A DNA stretch of 64,000 nucleotides. Source: Guadua angustifolia. Its lineage: Eukaryota; Streptophyta; Magnoliopsida; Poales; Poaceae. Shown here in pieces: positions 31,991 through 44,000 of the stretch. Under the pieces are notes generated by a model that was given only the letters and a program-made list of their open reading frames with translations, was not told the origin of the DNA and did not search any database. Location: the NCBI GenBank assembly GCA_036346375.1, contig CM070500.1:72296525-72360524 (forward strand), in the 5' to 3' direction. A program made the position numbers and the translations under genes. Positions within the stretch are counted from its first letter, which is position 1. Every line of letters begins with the position of its first letter.

Positions 31991-33365
31991 TATTGACTTA
32001 TGTATATTGTTCTGAACATATAAAGGTTCTCTTATATTTGCTTCAAGCCTTCGACTAGTTGTTTGGTGGTTAAATTGTGGTATTGATCAGATTGGTTATA
32101 TTCCAGTAATGTGCTTGGGAAAAGGTTTGCTCATATTAGTTAAGAAATGAGAAATCAGTAGCTATATTCCTAAAAAATCAGTTGCTATCATGCTCTGCCA
32201 TATCTAAATCCATAGAAAAAGTGGTGATTGCTTGCTCTGTTGCAGTTGTGATAATTTGCGCAGTTTCGTGATCTCAGAATGTATACTTGTTTGTTAGTTG
32301 CTCAGGTGTTTTTCTACTCTTGTTACAGGAGAACCTGGGAGGATAATATTGTTATTTGCATATGTTGGAGAGTAGTTTTCTGAGTATTGAGCATGAAAGA
32401 GATGTGCCTTTCAGATTTAGTTTTGTGAGTAGTGAGCATGAAAGAGGATAATATTGTTATTTGCATATGTTGGAGAGTATTTTTCTTAGTGAGCATGAAA
32501 TACACAAGTTACTCATTTGCATATGTTGGACAGTTGGAGAGTAGTTTTACATTCATTTACAGAAGCTCCAGCATGTCTGTAGGGTCGAGGATGCGCCTAG
32601 AGGGGGGGTGAATAGGCGTTTTAAGAAATTCGATCGCTCACTAAACAATTCGCTCTAATCAACCCCTATGTCAAAACCTAATCAAACATATATGCGGAAG
32701 CGATAAATCGGTTTTGACAATTAAAGCCTAAATCAACTAGGCTCACTATGTGCACTATCTAAATTATGTCTCTACACAAGAATTGCTAAATTGATCAACT
32801 AAATAATACTAGCAATTCTAATTCAAGCAATTGATAAATATTCAATAATGTAAAGAGCTTGAATATAAATGAGACAAGAGACAACCGATATTTTTCCGTG
32901 GTGTTCGGAGACTTGCTTGTCTCCCTAGTCCACGTTGAGGCTAGCCCGACCACTCGGACCGGCTCCCGCTCGAGCACCCGCCTCTTTCCACTAGTCGTGG
33001 TTTTTCACGCCGCCGTAGGCTCAACCCGAACCTTCACAAACTTGCGCGGGCTTTCACACCTTGAGAGCTCCCGCAAGACGACGCCTCACGCTGTCTAGGA
33101 GTCGGCAACCTCCAAGAGTAACAAGCCGCTCCTCCGCTTGAACCTCACCGGCACAACGCTCGCTCGGTGATCACCAAGTGCAACACATGCACAAGGCCTC
33201 CTCAAGTGCAACACATGCACAAGAGGTACCCAAACCACTTCCTAATTGCAACGAATGCAATTAGTCTCACTCTTAGCTCAAGAATCAAATGGGAAGAGCA
33301 ACACATGCACTTCACTCCCACAACCTCAAAACACAAGAACAACCACACCCCAAACCCCCAAGGGG

Positions 33366-33373
33366 TATTTATA
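33366..33373 (-). promoter_or_regulatory. TATA box in Sirevirus 3' LTR
   Basis: TATAAATA on the minus strand, conserved at 41886-41893 in the other LTR. Confidence 0.5.
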
Positions 33374-34189
33374 GTCTCCACCAAAGAAACTAGCCGCTGG
33401 GACAAGAAACGGCGAACAGAATTTTCCGGTCCGACCAAGACCTCGGCCGATCCGACCGATCCTCACAAGCCAACGGTCGGAAAACCGACCGTTACATCGC
33501 CGGCCGCACCTCGACGCGCGGCCGGCCGTGAGGCGATCGCGCCGCCGCCATCCGGCCGCACTACCAACAAAACGAGCAAAGCACCGAAAAACACACTCTC
33601 GAAAACACGCGACGGCCGGCCGGCGGTCCGACCGCGCCCGGCCGCACCGACCCCATGCTGCCGTCGCTGCCACCTCCACCAAGAAGCCGAAGAACCGGAA
33701 AAACGCAGCCTTTGGAAAACTCACACACAGACCGGTTGCACCGCCGGCAACCCCTAGGGCCGGCCACACGGAGGAGGCGGTCCGACCACGTCCAACCGGA
33801 CCTCACGCCAGTCACACCGCGCAGGAAAAACACGCTACCAAAACCTAAGTCGGTCCAACCTCAGACCTGCCGGTCCAACCGCATGGACCTCCGGTCCAAC
33901 CGTCCAACAAATGGTCACACCACTCAACAAATGGTCACACCACAATTAGGGTTAGCCACACCATGGTTGGTTGGACCGTCTGACAATTGGTTGGACCGCA
34001 TGACAATTGGTTGGACCACAATTAGGGTTAGCCACACCATGGCCGGTTGCACCACATGACAAATGGTCACACCACACTAAACCCTAAGGTTGGTCACACC
34101 ACCCATGGGGTGATCCAACCACTCAAAACTAGATTTTCGCGCAAACTCATTTCCAAAACTCCAAGCACAATTCTTTGAGCTTCTAGATG

Positions 34190-35010
34190 ATCAACACATG
34201 ATCATACACCCGTGCAAAACACATTTGCACCAATTTAGCTCATGCTCAAAGAATTCAACCAATTCAGCGAAAACACATTTCGCAGACAACTCAAACTCTA
34301 TTTGCAAAACGTATTAAGCAAATCAAACTCGAGTTTATGAGATTAATCCCCCTAGCCATGTGAAGATCAACACAAGACCCGGTCAACTTGCCAACTCCCG
34401 TTGCAAGCCCCACTCACATGCTCTCGGGATTCCTGACTCATAAACTTCAGTTTATTCGACAACTGAACTTGCAAATAACGCAATAAACACATTTCATGCT
34501 TGAGCACTACTCTTTGCAACACATGCAAAAGTCTAGCTCCAAGCAACATCAAATCAAGAAGCATGAACTCTCTAATTGCAACACATGTAATTCTCTAGTT
34601 CCATGCAACATTAAAACCAAACTTCAACTAAAACCAAATCAACAGATGAGCTCTTTACTTGCAACACATGCAAGCCTCTAGCTCCATACAACCACACAAA
34701 CATCAAATCGTGCTTGAGCTCTCTCCTTTTGCAACACATGCAAAACTTAGCTCCAAGCAACCACGGTTTTAGAAAGATAGTTTTGCGAACCAAAACGTGA
34801 AGCTTCAACTAATGCAACACATGCAAAAGTGAACTCCACGCAAAAGCCAACGCATTAGCTTATCCTATTTGCAACACATACAAATCAAAGCATAATGCGA
34901 AAACCAAATGCATATACTCTTTCATCTTTGCAACACATGCAAATCAGAGCATAATGCAAAACAACCAAGCATAAGCTTAACACATTTGCAACACATGCCA
35001 AATGGTTAAC
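34190..35010. repeat. Dispersed GCAACACATGCAA words in the LTR
   Basis: About a dozen copies of TTGCAACACATGCAA or close variants, spaced 40-100 bp and separated by unrelated text. Related CAACACATGATCA words flank them. The motif is partly palindromic (TTGCA...TGCAA). The same set recurs in the 5' LTR at 42700-43540, and isolated copies lie at 33180-33310. Confidence 0.8.
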
Positions 35011-35965
35011 CCTTATGCAAAAACCAAATCAAATAAGATTTGAGCTTTGAGTGAGCGCGGATTGAGATCACCAACACATGATGAAACTCAAGCAAAAGAG
35101 ACAACCCCTCTTAATAGTACGCAGGTAAAACCTTAGACACAAAGACTACAAAAGTCCTTAGCCTATCTAGTTATACCTTTCAGCAAGACAAGCAATCCCT
35201 TTGGGGTCTTTATGATCATCACTTGATACTCCCCGGATCATCACTCTTCTTTTCTTGGGATCCATCCTTGACGCCCATCAACTCATGATGCCGTCCAAGT
35301 CCCGTTCTCATCCATCTTTGGACCTAACTCAAACATAACTCATGAAACTTGTTAGTCCAAGATGCATGGTTGTCTCAATTATCTCTTGCACTCCATTAAC
35401 ACATAATGGATGCTTTTAGATCAATTGAGCACAACCTAAATCAATTGAAATGATTTATATGTCTTAAGTACAATAATGCAACTCATGCTTTATTATACTT
35501 AAGAACTATTCATTTTTCCTTGATTAATCAAGAAACACCATCAACACATGATGAAGTGTTCTCTAATGATTAACACGACAAATGAACTCAATTTAAATTA
35601 TCATTTAAATCGACTCTTCAAGTTAGAGTGTGAACTCCCCCTAAATATGTGCATCCATGTAATATTGAATTGGAAAACATGATACACATTTTGTGGTTAA
35701 TATAACGGGGATATTCATACTTTAACTTGACTCCAAAGTATGCAACTAATACTATAATGAATATGCATACATACCTCGGGTTTTCCATTTTTCAATGCGA
35801 TGAGACTAAACAAAGATATTCTAAACAAATGAGTTAGTCTCGATATAAGATTTGTCATTAATAACAATATCGCATTAGGGGATAATCTTAATACTAGATT
35901 TGTCATTAACAATAGATTAGATTTGTCATTAACACCAAAACCATAACTAATGAAGGTTGAACTTA

Positions 35966-35981
35966 CAATCTCCCCCTTTTT
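35966..35981 (-). other. Sirevirus polypurine tract
   Basis: AAAAAGGGGGAGATTG in sense, about 60 bp before the 3' LTR. Additional shorter C-rich tracts (CTCCCCCTT at 36122-36131 and 36284-36293) read as further polypurine tracts, a known Sirevirus habit of multiple tracts. Confidence 0.65.
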
Positions 35982-36659
35982 GGTGATTAATGACAAATCC
36001 AAGCTTAATCGGCACATTTGGATTAAAACTGACATATTGAGAGAATTTAAACTATTTGAATGCATATGCACATTTTAAACAATATAAGCATTGACAATTT
36101 TTGAATGCATATGAGAATCAATTCTCCCCCTTAATCATATTAAGCTTACTTTAAACTATTTGAATGCATATGCACATTTTAAACAATATAAGCATTGACA
36201 ATTTTGAATGCATATGAGAATCAATTCTCCCCTTAATCATATTAAGCTTACTTTTTAAACCAAATGATATTAAGCTTTCTAATTCTCCCCCTTTTGGCAT
36301 TAAACACCAAAAAATGGAAAAACAATAAGATTTACTTGAAAAACATTTGCCCTTTTATTCATATTATTCACCCCTTTTTGGCAAACATTTTTAAATATTC
36401 TCTCCCTTTTGATTATTCAATTATTCTCCCTTTGGCATTTAACAATCTCTTTTAGGGTCATATCTAATGAAGGTCATATAAGAATTAGAGTGCATACTTA
36501 TGACCTTGGAGTGGAATTTGAAGAACTTAAGCCAAATGAACAAGATAGGCAATGAAATCCCAAACTAAAAGGATATTCAAGGAATAAAACAAGTTTTCAT
36601 TTGAAATATGGCCCGATACCAAAAGAAGAAAATTCGAAAAGAGACCATATTCAGGATTT

Positions 36660-37650
36660 TGGATACCACTTTGAAGGAAGAAGCACTTTGCAAATATGGA
36701 TACCACTTGTAAATACAAATAAGCATAAAAAGCAATGAAGGGTATCACACGGGTTATTTGAAACAAATTCAAATAACTCACTCCTCATTTTATTAGGCTT
36801 TACAAATTTCAATATGATTCTTTTGAAGAATCCAACAAATTGCCTAAACGGGTCAAACGAGGAACCCAAGAAGAAATAGATACCACTTGAGACAATAGAT
36901 ACCACTTGTAAAAATAATCTCAAGAGTTTTGCTTGAAGATCCAAGAGAATTGAGCATTTGCAAGTTTTGATTGAAGAACAATGCTCAACATGAGATTTTC
37001 CTCTTTATGTATTTCAACACATAAAGAATCTCACACAGAGAATTCTTAAGCTGTTGAACTTACAATGCAAGCTTAGAGGAAAAATCTTAATCAAGAAGGT
37101 TGGGTATCAAGTAATGCTACAAAGAGGTAATGAAGTACCACTTGTAGGAAATAATTGAATTTAATGATACCACTTAAAAAGAGAATTCAAATGATCAAGG
37201 ATATCACTTGAGAAAAGAACAATGAAATCTATGATATCACTTGGAGAAAAGAATCTCAATTATACCACTTGTAAGCATATGTATAAAAACTCACTTGATA
37301 CCACTTAGGATCAACTCACGAAGAATTGATACCACTTGAAAGATTAATCGATAAGATCGATGGGTATCAGAGCAATATAATCAGAGCAACATATACTCAC
37401 GGGTATTAAACACTCAAGAAGAATCAATAAAATCACGAGATTTAGTATCGAGCAAAATAAAGATATGAATTCACTTGGAAGCATATAAGTGCCCAAAACT
37501 TGATATGAATAAACTCCCAAGATATTCAACAAGTGAATTATGGAGTTATTTGCATTTGAATTGCACAAGTTTTGTCTTTTCAAAAGATTAAGTGAATATC
37601 ACTCTTTAAATCAATTAAATGCTCTTAAACTGATACCACTTGAAAACATG
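36660..37650 (-). repeat. Cluster of CAAGTGGTATC words matching the LTR/PBS junction
   Basis: About a dozen copies of GATACCACTTG or one-mismatch variants on the plus strand (for example near 36699, 36879, 36898, 37130, 37262, 37328, 37630), mostly between unrelated AT-rich text. Several extend to TACAAGTGGTATC in sense, identical to the junction of this element's own 5' LTR end (CTACA), spacer AG and primer site TGGTATC at 41085-41098. Confidence 0.75.
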
Positions 37651-37799
37651 ATCAAATAATTTTAAAACTTTTCAAATTTTTCACAAATAAACTTTGGGAT
37701 AGTAAGAATCATTTCCAAAAAGAATTTTTGAAAAAGGAATTACCAATAAAAAGATATTCAAGAGCAAACCTCGAGAAAATTAGAAAAATCAGAATCTGC

Positions 37800-37890
37800 T
37801 GTGCCATGGCCGGTCCAACCGGCTTGGGCCCGGTCCAACCGGCCCTAGGGGCGGTCCAACCGCAAGAGGGTCGGTCCAACCGGCCCTGAC
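37800..37890. repeat. GGTCCAACCGG cluster, internal
   Basis: Four CGGTCCAACCG words in 90 bp. They are the same short hairpin-forming word that is clustered in both LTRs (33780-34120, 42320-42660). Confidence 0.7.
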
Positions 37891-39301
37891 AGGCTGAAAA
37901 CCCGACTTTTTGCAAATTTTGGCAAAAACGATTCAAACGAAGTCCAGAAAACTTGAAATTTTGCAGAGATGAACTTTGGACTTATTAGAAGGTTTTGCAA
38001 AAAGAATTTTCTCAAAATAAATTTTATTTTGAAAGATATGGCAATTTGCGCTTTGAGGCAAAAACGAAATCGATTTTCACAAAATGCCTCAAATTGCACT
38101 TCGGTTTGGATTTCATGCAATTTCTTTTCCATGGCTTAGATAGGTATATCAAGAGTGTTTCTAGCCAAGATTTATGATGAAATCCAACTCGAATGCCACG
38201 ATTTAAGCTATATGCCTAAATAGGCCTTTTTGGTTCAAATCAAATTGTTTTGAGCTAAAATTGATTTCAACATATAGTTTTGCTTTTGGAAGCTTGTAAA
38301 ACATTTGAAATACTTAATAGGATACATTTACAAAGCTTTTCAAATTTGGGCCTTTTAAATATGATTTTTGACTTTTGATCTAAATAGTCCAATTTGAAGA
38401 AGCAATAAGAGAACAAGTCAAAATCAATTAACACAAAGATTCAAATTAAGCATGGGGTAAGATATAGAAATTAGAATTATGTGTATGAGTCTAAATTACC
38501 ATTTTGAATCAACTCTTGTGTAGAATTTTGATTCAAATGATGAAACTCATCGAGTGCAATATTATGACCATTACGGGTCAAGTATAGTTTTCCGGCGAGT
38601 TTCAAAATCAAATAACTTTTGCTAGGTTGGTCCTTTGAAAATCTTTTGAATGCGAAAGTTGTTAAGAATGACCAACTCTAGGAGTTTTGTTTTGGAATTA
38701 CTTTCAAAATCTTTTTACTTTTATTTCTATGAGAATTATAAGTTTAAATCAAAATCAAGATACTAGTAACTAGATTTTGGAGTTAAAACTCATTTTCCTT
38801 TGAAGTTAGTTTTTGTAAAGCCAAAATCTTTGAAAATCATTTCAAAAACATTTGTATACATTTTTCAACTAGTTTTTCACAAGATTAGTAATAGTATGCA
38901 AAATTTTGACTTTTGGCTAAATGGTTTGATTTTGAAAATATATATGCACTTATATTAATATGGGCACATGTAGGGATGTGGTACACATGAATATGAATTA
39001 ACACTCCCCCTAAATGTGCCACTACCTAACTTGCTCAAGATTTCAATAAGAGAATAGATAAGAGGCAAGAGCAAGTGGCCATAACAAGTAATCTAAATTG
39101 ATTTTCATTAATATTGCAATATAACCTACACAAGGCTATAAGTCATAATAGTAATCAATTTAAATTGCTTGTTACCGAGATGGCATTGGCTCATGATGGA
39201 CTTGATTTTCTTCAAGCTTGACACCACTTGTAGATGAATATAATCCTTCTCCTCCATGAGTGTGCAAGCGTCCAATCCATCTCATATCACCTAAAAATCT
39301 T

Positions 39302-39817
39302 TTAGGCGATCTTTGGTACCCAATCCTTGTTGGGTCTGACAATATTAGTCACAAGAGTTTTAGGAACCCAAATGGTCCTAACTTTAGCATTTTTGAATTG
39401 ACTAACATGACTAGGAATAGTTTTGCGAGAATTATTCCTCCTAAGCAAAATATTTGAATTTAAGTGAGAGGACTTAGGAGGGCATTGATACTTTGCAAAA
39501 CTATTTCTAGTTTGATCCTTTCTAAGCATATGATTATTGAAATTATGAAATGGCTTAGAGGATCTAGCAAATCTAGCAAATGTTTTGCTATTGTTATTTC
39601 TCCTAAGCATAGTATTTGGATTATGTTGTGTGGGCTTAGGAGTCTTAACAAATTTAGCAAACCCATTTCTAGATTTACTCTTCCTATGCAAATGAATATT
39701 ATTTTGGCTTAAGATAGGGGACTTGACAAGCTTGGCAAACACATTGCCATTCTTATCCTTCCTAAGCAAATAATTTTCATTAATGAGAATAGGCTTAGAG
39801 TTATACCTTTGGGACAA
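39302..39817 (-). pseudogene. Sirevirus gag C-terminus with basic tandem repeats
   Basis: 171-codon open frame downstream of gag. It contains four to five imperfect repeats of about 27 residues with a core like LRRNNNSKTFARFARSSKP or LRKDQTRNSFAKYQCPPKS, rich in Arg, Lys, Asn and Ser. It ends with KVRTIWVPKTLVTNI...DWVPK, the motif that precedes protease in Sireviruses. Pol is deleted right after it. A frameshift separates it from the gag frame at 39821. The repeats may extend nucleic-acid binding of the nucleocapsid. Confidence 0.7.
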
Positions 39818-39855
39818 TCCTTACCGAAATGTCCCTTTTCCCAAGAATTGAAGCA
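39814..39855 (-). other. Second, degenerate gag zinc knuckle
   Basis: Translating across the frameshift gives CFNSWEKGHFGKDC. It has the spacing of a CCHC knuckle, but the second Cys is Ser (TCT for TGT). The first knuckle (CFACNKKGHLASVC, near 39950-40000) is intact. Confidence 0.7.
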
Positions 39856-41033
39856 CGTCCACGCTATTTGGCCCTCTCTTGACCGATTTGACTTGCTCCT
39901 TGCCTGTTTGCCTCATAGTTGGTGTTATGGCCTTGTTATCCACTTGATTAGGGCACACGGAGGCGAGGTGGCCCTTCTTGTTGCAAGCAAAACACTTGAT
40001 GGTCTTCGAGTGACGCTGCGTGTGCCTCGCCTTGCTATTCTCCTCTTGGAGTTGTGGCCGAGTCCTCGCTTGTCTTGAGGCGCCCTTGGCTTGCTCAAGA
40101 TTTAAATCGAGGAGGGCTTTTCCTTTAACGCATCTCTTCAAGTCATTTTCCAACTTCATGACTTGAGCCTTGAGCTTATTGTTTTTCTCTACAAGGTTAG
40201 CCTCACAAGACATAGAGGAAATAATAGCGATAGAATTTGAATTGGAGCTACAAGGCAAAACATCGCTAGAAGTGGATATGCATTTATTTGATGAATTGTT
40301 TGTGATAGGAATTGAGTGAGGCAATTCATCAACTAAATTACATTGAATGCCCATATCCATACTAGCTTTAGTGAATTCCTTGAAAAGGATTTTCTCATGA
40401 TTTTCTTTTAAAACATTATATTCATTTTGAAGTGAATCATGTTCTAACTTCAAAACTTTGTATTTCTTTTTCTCCTTTCCAAGAAATTCATTGAGCTCCT
40501 CTAATAAATTCATAAGATCATCATATGAGGGCTCACCTTCATCATCACTTACCTCATTCTTACCTTTTCGCCATAAAGCAACGAATTTTGATGGAATTGA
40601 AAAATCGCGCCGCTGAGGCGAGGTTGAGGTTGACGGAGTTGTCGGCTCATCAATTGATGTAGACGTTGAATGATCATCAACCGACACTTCCTCATCCTCA
40701 TTGCAATCCTCAATTGTTGTGGATGATTCAAATTTATCTTGAAGTTTGATCCACATTTCATGAGCGCTTGAGAGGTTGCATATGAGATTAAATATTTCTC
40801 GCCACAACACTAAATAAAGCATTAGTAGCTTGAGCGCCGAGATGTAGACATTTCTCCTCTCCTTTAGTTGGAGCAATTTCATTTAGTGGAGAAGAAATGC
40901 CGACATCTACGATCCACCAAATTTGTGGGCTCATGGATTTAAAATGATCGATCATAAATAATTTCCATTGAGCATAATTTGATTCGTTTAGCATGAGTGG
41001 ATCGTGAGAGTGCACTAAACCGCTAGGCGCCAT
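39821..41033 (-). pseudogene. Sirevirus gag
   Basis: N-terminal frame 41033-40788 (MAPSGLVHSHDPLMLNESNYAQWK...) and main frame 40882-39821 overlap out of phase. One frameshift near 40790-40800 joins them at FSVVAREIFNLICNLSSAHEMW. The main part has a typical gag core (EMWIKLQDKFE), an acidic Ser/Thr linker, a coiled coil (LLEELNEFLGKEKKKYKVLKLEHDSLQNEYNVLKENHEKI) and the zinc knuckle CFACNKKGHLASVC. It packages retroelement RNA in the family. The frameshift makes a full Gag unlikely here unless it is a sequencing error. Confidence 0.85.
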
Positions 41034-41078
41034 CCTTTTTACTCTCTAGACGGTTAAGCCTAAAATGAGAGTGACCGT

Positions 41079-41091
41079 GGCTCTGATACCA
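41079..41091 (-). other. Sirevirus primer binding site
   Basis: TGGTATCAGAGCC in sense, two bases from the 5' LTR end; matches initiator-Met tRNA. Confidence 0.85.
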
Positions 41092-41093
41092 CT

Positions 41094-44000
41094 TGTAGGG
41101 TCGAGGATGCGCCAGAGGGGGTGAATAGGCGTTTTAAGAAATTCGATCGCTCACTAAACAATTCGCTCTAATCAACCCCTATGTCAAAACCTAATCAAAC
41201 ATATATGCGGAAGCGATAAATCGGTTTTGACAATTAAAGCCTAAATCAACTAGGCTCACTATGTGCACTATCTAAATTATGTCTCTACACAAGAATTGCT
41301 AAATTGATCAACTAAATAATACTAGCAATTCTAATTCAAGCAATTGATAAATATTCAATAATGTAAAGAGCTTGAATATAAATGAGACAAGAGACAACCG
41401 ATATTTTTCCGTGGTGTTCGGAGACTTGCGGTCTCCCTAGTCCACGTTGAGGCTAGCCCGACCACTCGGACCGGCTCCCGCTCGAGCACCCGCCTCTTTC
41501 CACTAGTCGTGGTTTTTCACGCTCGCGCGTAGGCTCAACCCGAACCTTCACAAACTTCGCCGGGGCTTCTCACACCTTGAGAGCTCCAGCGACGACGCCC
41601 ACGCCGCTGCCTAGGAGTCGGCAACCTCCAAGAGTAACAAGCCGCCTCCGCTTGAACCTCACCGGCACAACGAATCGCGCCTCGGTGATCACCAAGTGCA
41701 ACACATGCACAAGGCCTCCTCAAGTGCAACACATGCACAAGAGGTACCCAAACCACTTCCTAATTGCAGCGAATGCAATTAGTCTCACTCTTAGCTCAAG
41801 AATCAAATGGGAAGAGCAACACATGCACTTCACTCCCACAACCTCAAAACACAAGCAACAACCACAATTTCAAACCCCCAGGGGGTATTTATAGTCTCCA
41901 CCAAAGAAACTAGCCGTTGGGACAAGAAACGGCGTAGAACAGAATTTTCGGTCCGACCGACCTCGGTCCGACCGCCGATCCTCATAAGCCAGCGGTCGGA
42001 AAAACCGACGGTTACATCTGGCCGCATCACAAGACGCGACGGGCCGTCAAGCACTGAGGAGGGCGCATGACTTCGCCATCCGGCCGCACCACCAACAAAA
42101 CGAGCAAAGCAATCAAAACACACTCTCTGGAAAACGCACGGCGGGTCGGCCGCGGTCCGATCAAGACGCCTCGACCGACCCTATGCCGGCCGCACCACTC
42201 CACCTCCAACAAGAAGCACAAAGAACCGGAAAAACGCAAAGATCGAAAACTCACACCGCAGACTGCAGTTGCCCGGTGCAACCCTAGGGCCGATCTGCCA
42301 CACCGAGGCGGTCCGATCACCGGTCCAACCGGACCTCACGCCAGTCACACCGCCGCAGAAAAAAACACGCAAAACCTAAGTCCGGTCCAACCTCAGACTG
42401 CTGGCCTCCAACCGCATGGACCTCCCATCCCAACCGTCCCAACAAATGGTCACACCACTCAACAAATGGTCACACCACAATTAGGGTTAGCCACACCATG
42501 GTTGGTTGGACCGTCTGACAATTGGTTGGACCGCATGACAATTGGTTGGACCACAATTAGGGTTAGCCACACCATGGCCGGTTGCACCACATGACAAATG
42601 GTCACACCACACTAAACCCTAAGGTTGGTCACACCACCCATGGGTGGTCCAACCACTCAAAACTAGATTTTCGCGCAAACTCATTTCCAAAACTCCAAGC
42701 ACAATTCTTTGAGCTTCTAGATGATCAACACATGATCATACACCCGTGCAAAACACATTTGCACCAATTTAGCTCATGCTCAAAGAATTCAACCGAATTC
42801 GCGAAAACACATTTCGCAGACAACTCAAACTCTATTTGCAAAACGTATTAAGCAAATCAAACTCGAGTTTATGAGATTAATCCCCCTAGCCATGTGAAGA
42901 TCAACACAAGACCCGGTCAACTTGCCAACTCCCGTTGCAAGCCCCACTCACATGCTCTCGGGATTCCGGACTCATAAACTTCAGTTTATTCGCACAACGA
43001 ACTTGCAAATAACGCAATAAACACATTTCATGCTTGAGCACTACTCTTTGCAGCACATGCAAAAGTCTAGCTCCAAGCAACATCAAATCAAGAAGCATGA
43101 ACTCTCTAATTGCAACACATGTAATTCTCTAGTTCCATGCAACATTAAAACCAAACTTCAACTAAAACCAAATCAACTCAGTATGAGCTCTTTACTTGCA
43201 ACACATGCAAGCCTCTAGCTCCATACAACCACACAAACATCAAATCGTGCTTGAGCTCTCTCCTTTTGCAACACATGCAAAACTTAGCTCCAAGCAACCA
43301 CGGTTTTAGAAAGATAGTTTTATGAACCAAAGCGTGAAGCTTCAACTAATGCAACACATGCAAAAGTGAACTCCACGCAAAAGCCAACGATTAGCTTATC
43401 CTATTTGCAACACATACAAATCAAAGCATAATGCGAAAACCAAATGCATATACTCTTTCATCTTTGCAACACATGCAAATCGAGCATAATGCAAAACAAC
43501 CAAGCATAAGCTTAACACATTTGCAACACATGCCAAATGGTTAACCCTTATGCAAAAACCAAATCAAATAAGATTTGAGCTTTGAGTGAGCGGATTGAGA
43601 TCACCAACACATGATGAAACTCAAGCAAAAGAGACAACCCTCTTAATAGTACGGCGCAGAAAACCTTAGACACAAAGACTACAAAAGTCCTTAGCCTATC
43701 TAGTTATACCTTTCACACAAGACAAGCAATCCCTTTGGGGTCTTTATGATCATCACTTGATACTCCCCGGGATCATCACTCTTCTTTTCTTGGGATCCAT
43801 CCTTGACGCCCATCAACTCATGATGCCGTCCAAGTCCCGCTTCTCATCCATCTTTGGACCTAACTCAAACATAACTCATGAAACTTGTTAGTCCAAGATG
43901 CATGGTTGTCTCAATTATCTCTTGCACTCCATTAACACATAATGGATGCTTTTAGATCAATTGAGCACAACCTAAATCAATTGAAATGATTTAAGTATGT

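Larger units (their letters stand above)
32578..35905 (-). repeat. Sirevirus 3' LTR
   Basis: 3328 bp, TGTAGGGTCGAGG...GATTTGTCA on the plus strand, aligning along its full length with 41094-44441. It has three internal zones: a GC-rich block (32900-33860); a zone of GGTCCAACC-type palindromic words (33780-34120); and a zone of about a dozen GCAACACATGCAA words (34190-35010). Minus-strand TATAAATA at 33366-33373 is the likely promoter. Confidence 0.9.
35906..39301. other. AT-rich non-coding interior of the Sirevirus
   Basis: This stretch replaces pol. Six-frame text shows no Copia motif. Apart from the repeat clusters listed separately I see only AT-rich sequence and ORFs under 100 codons. 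Confidence 0.7.
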
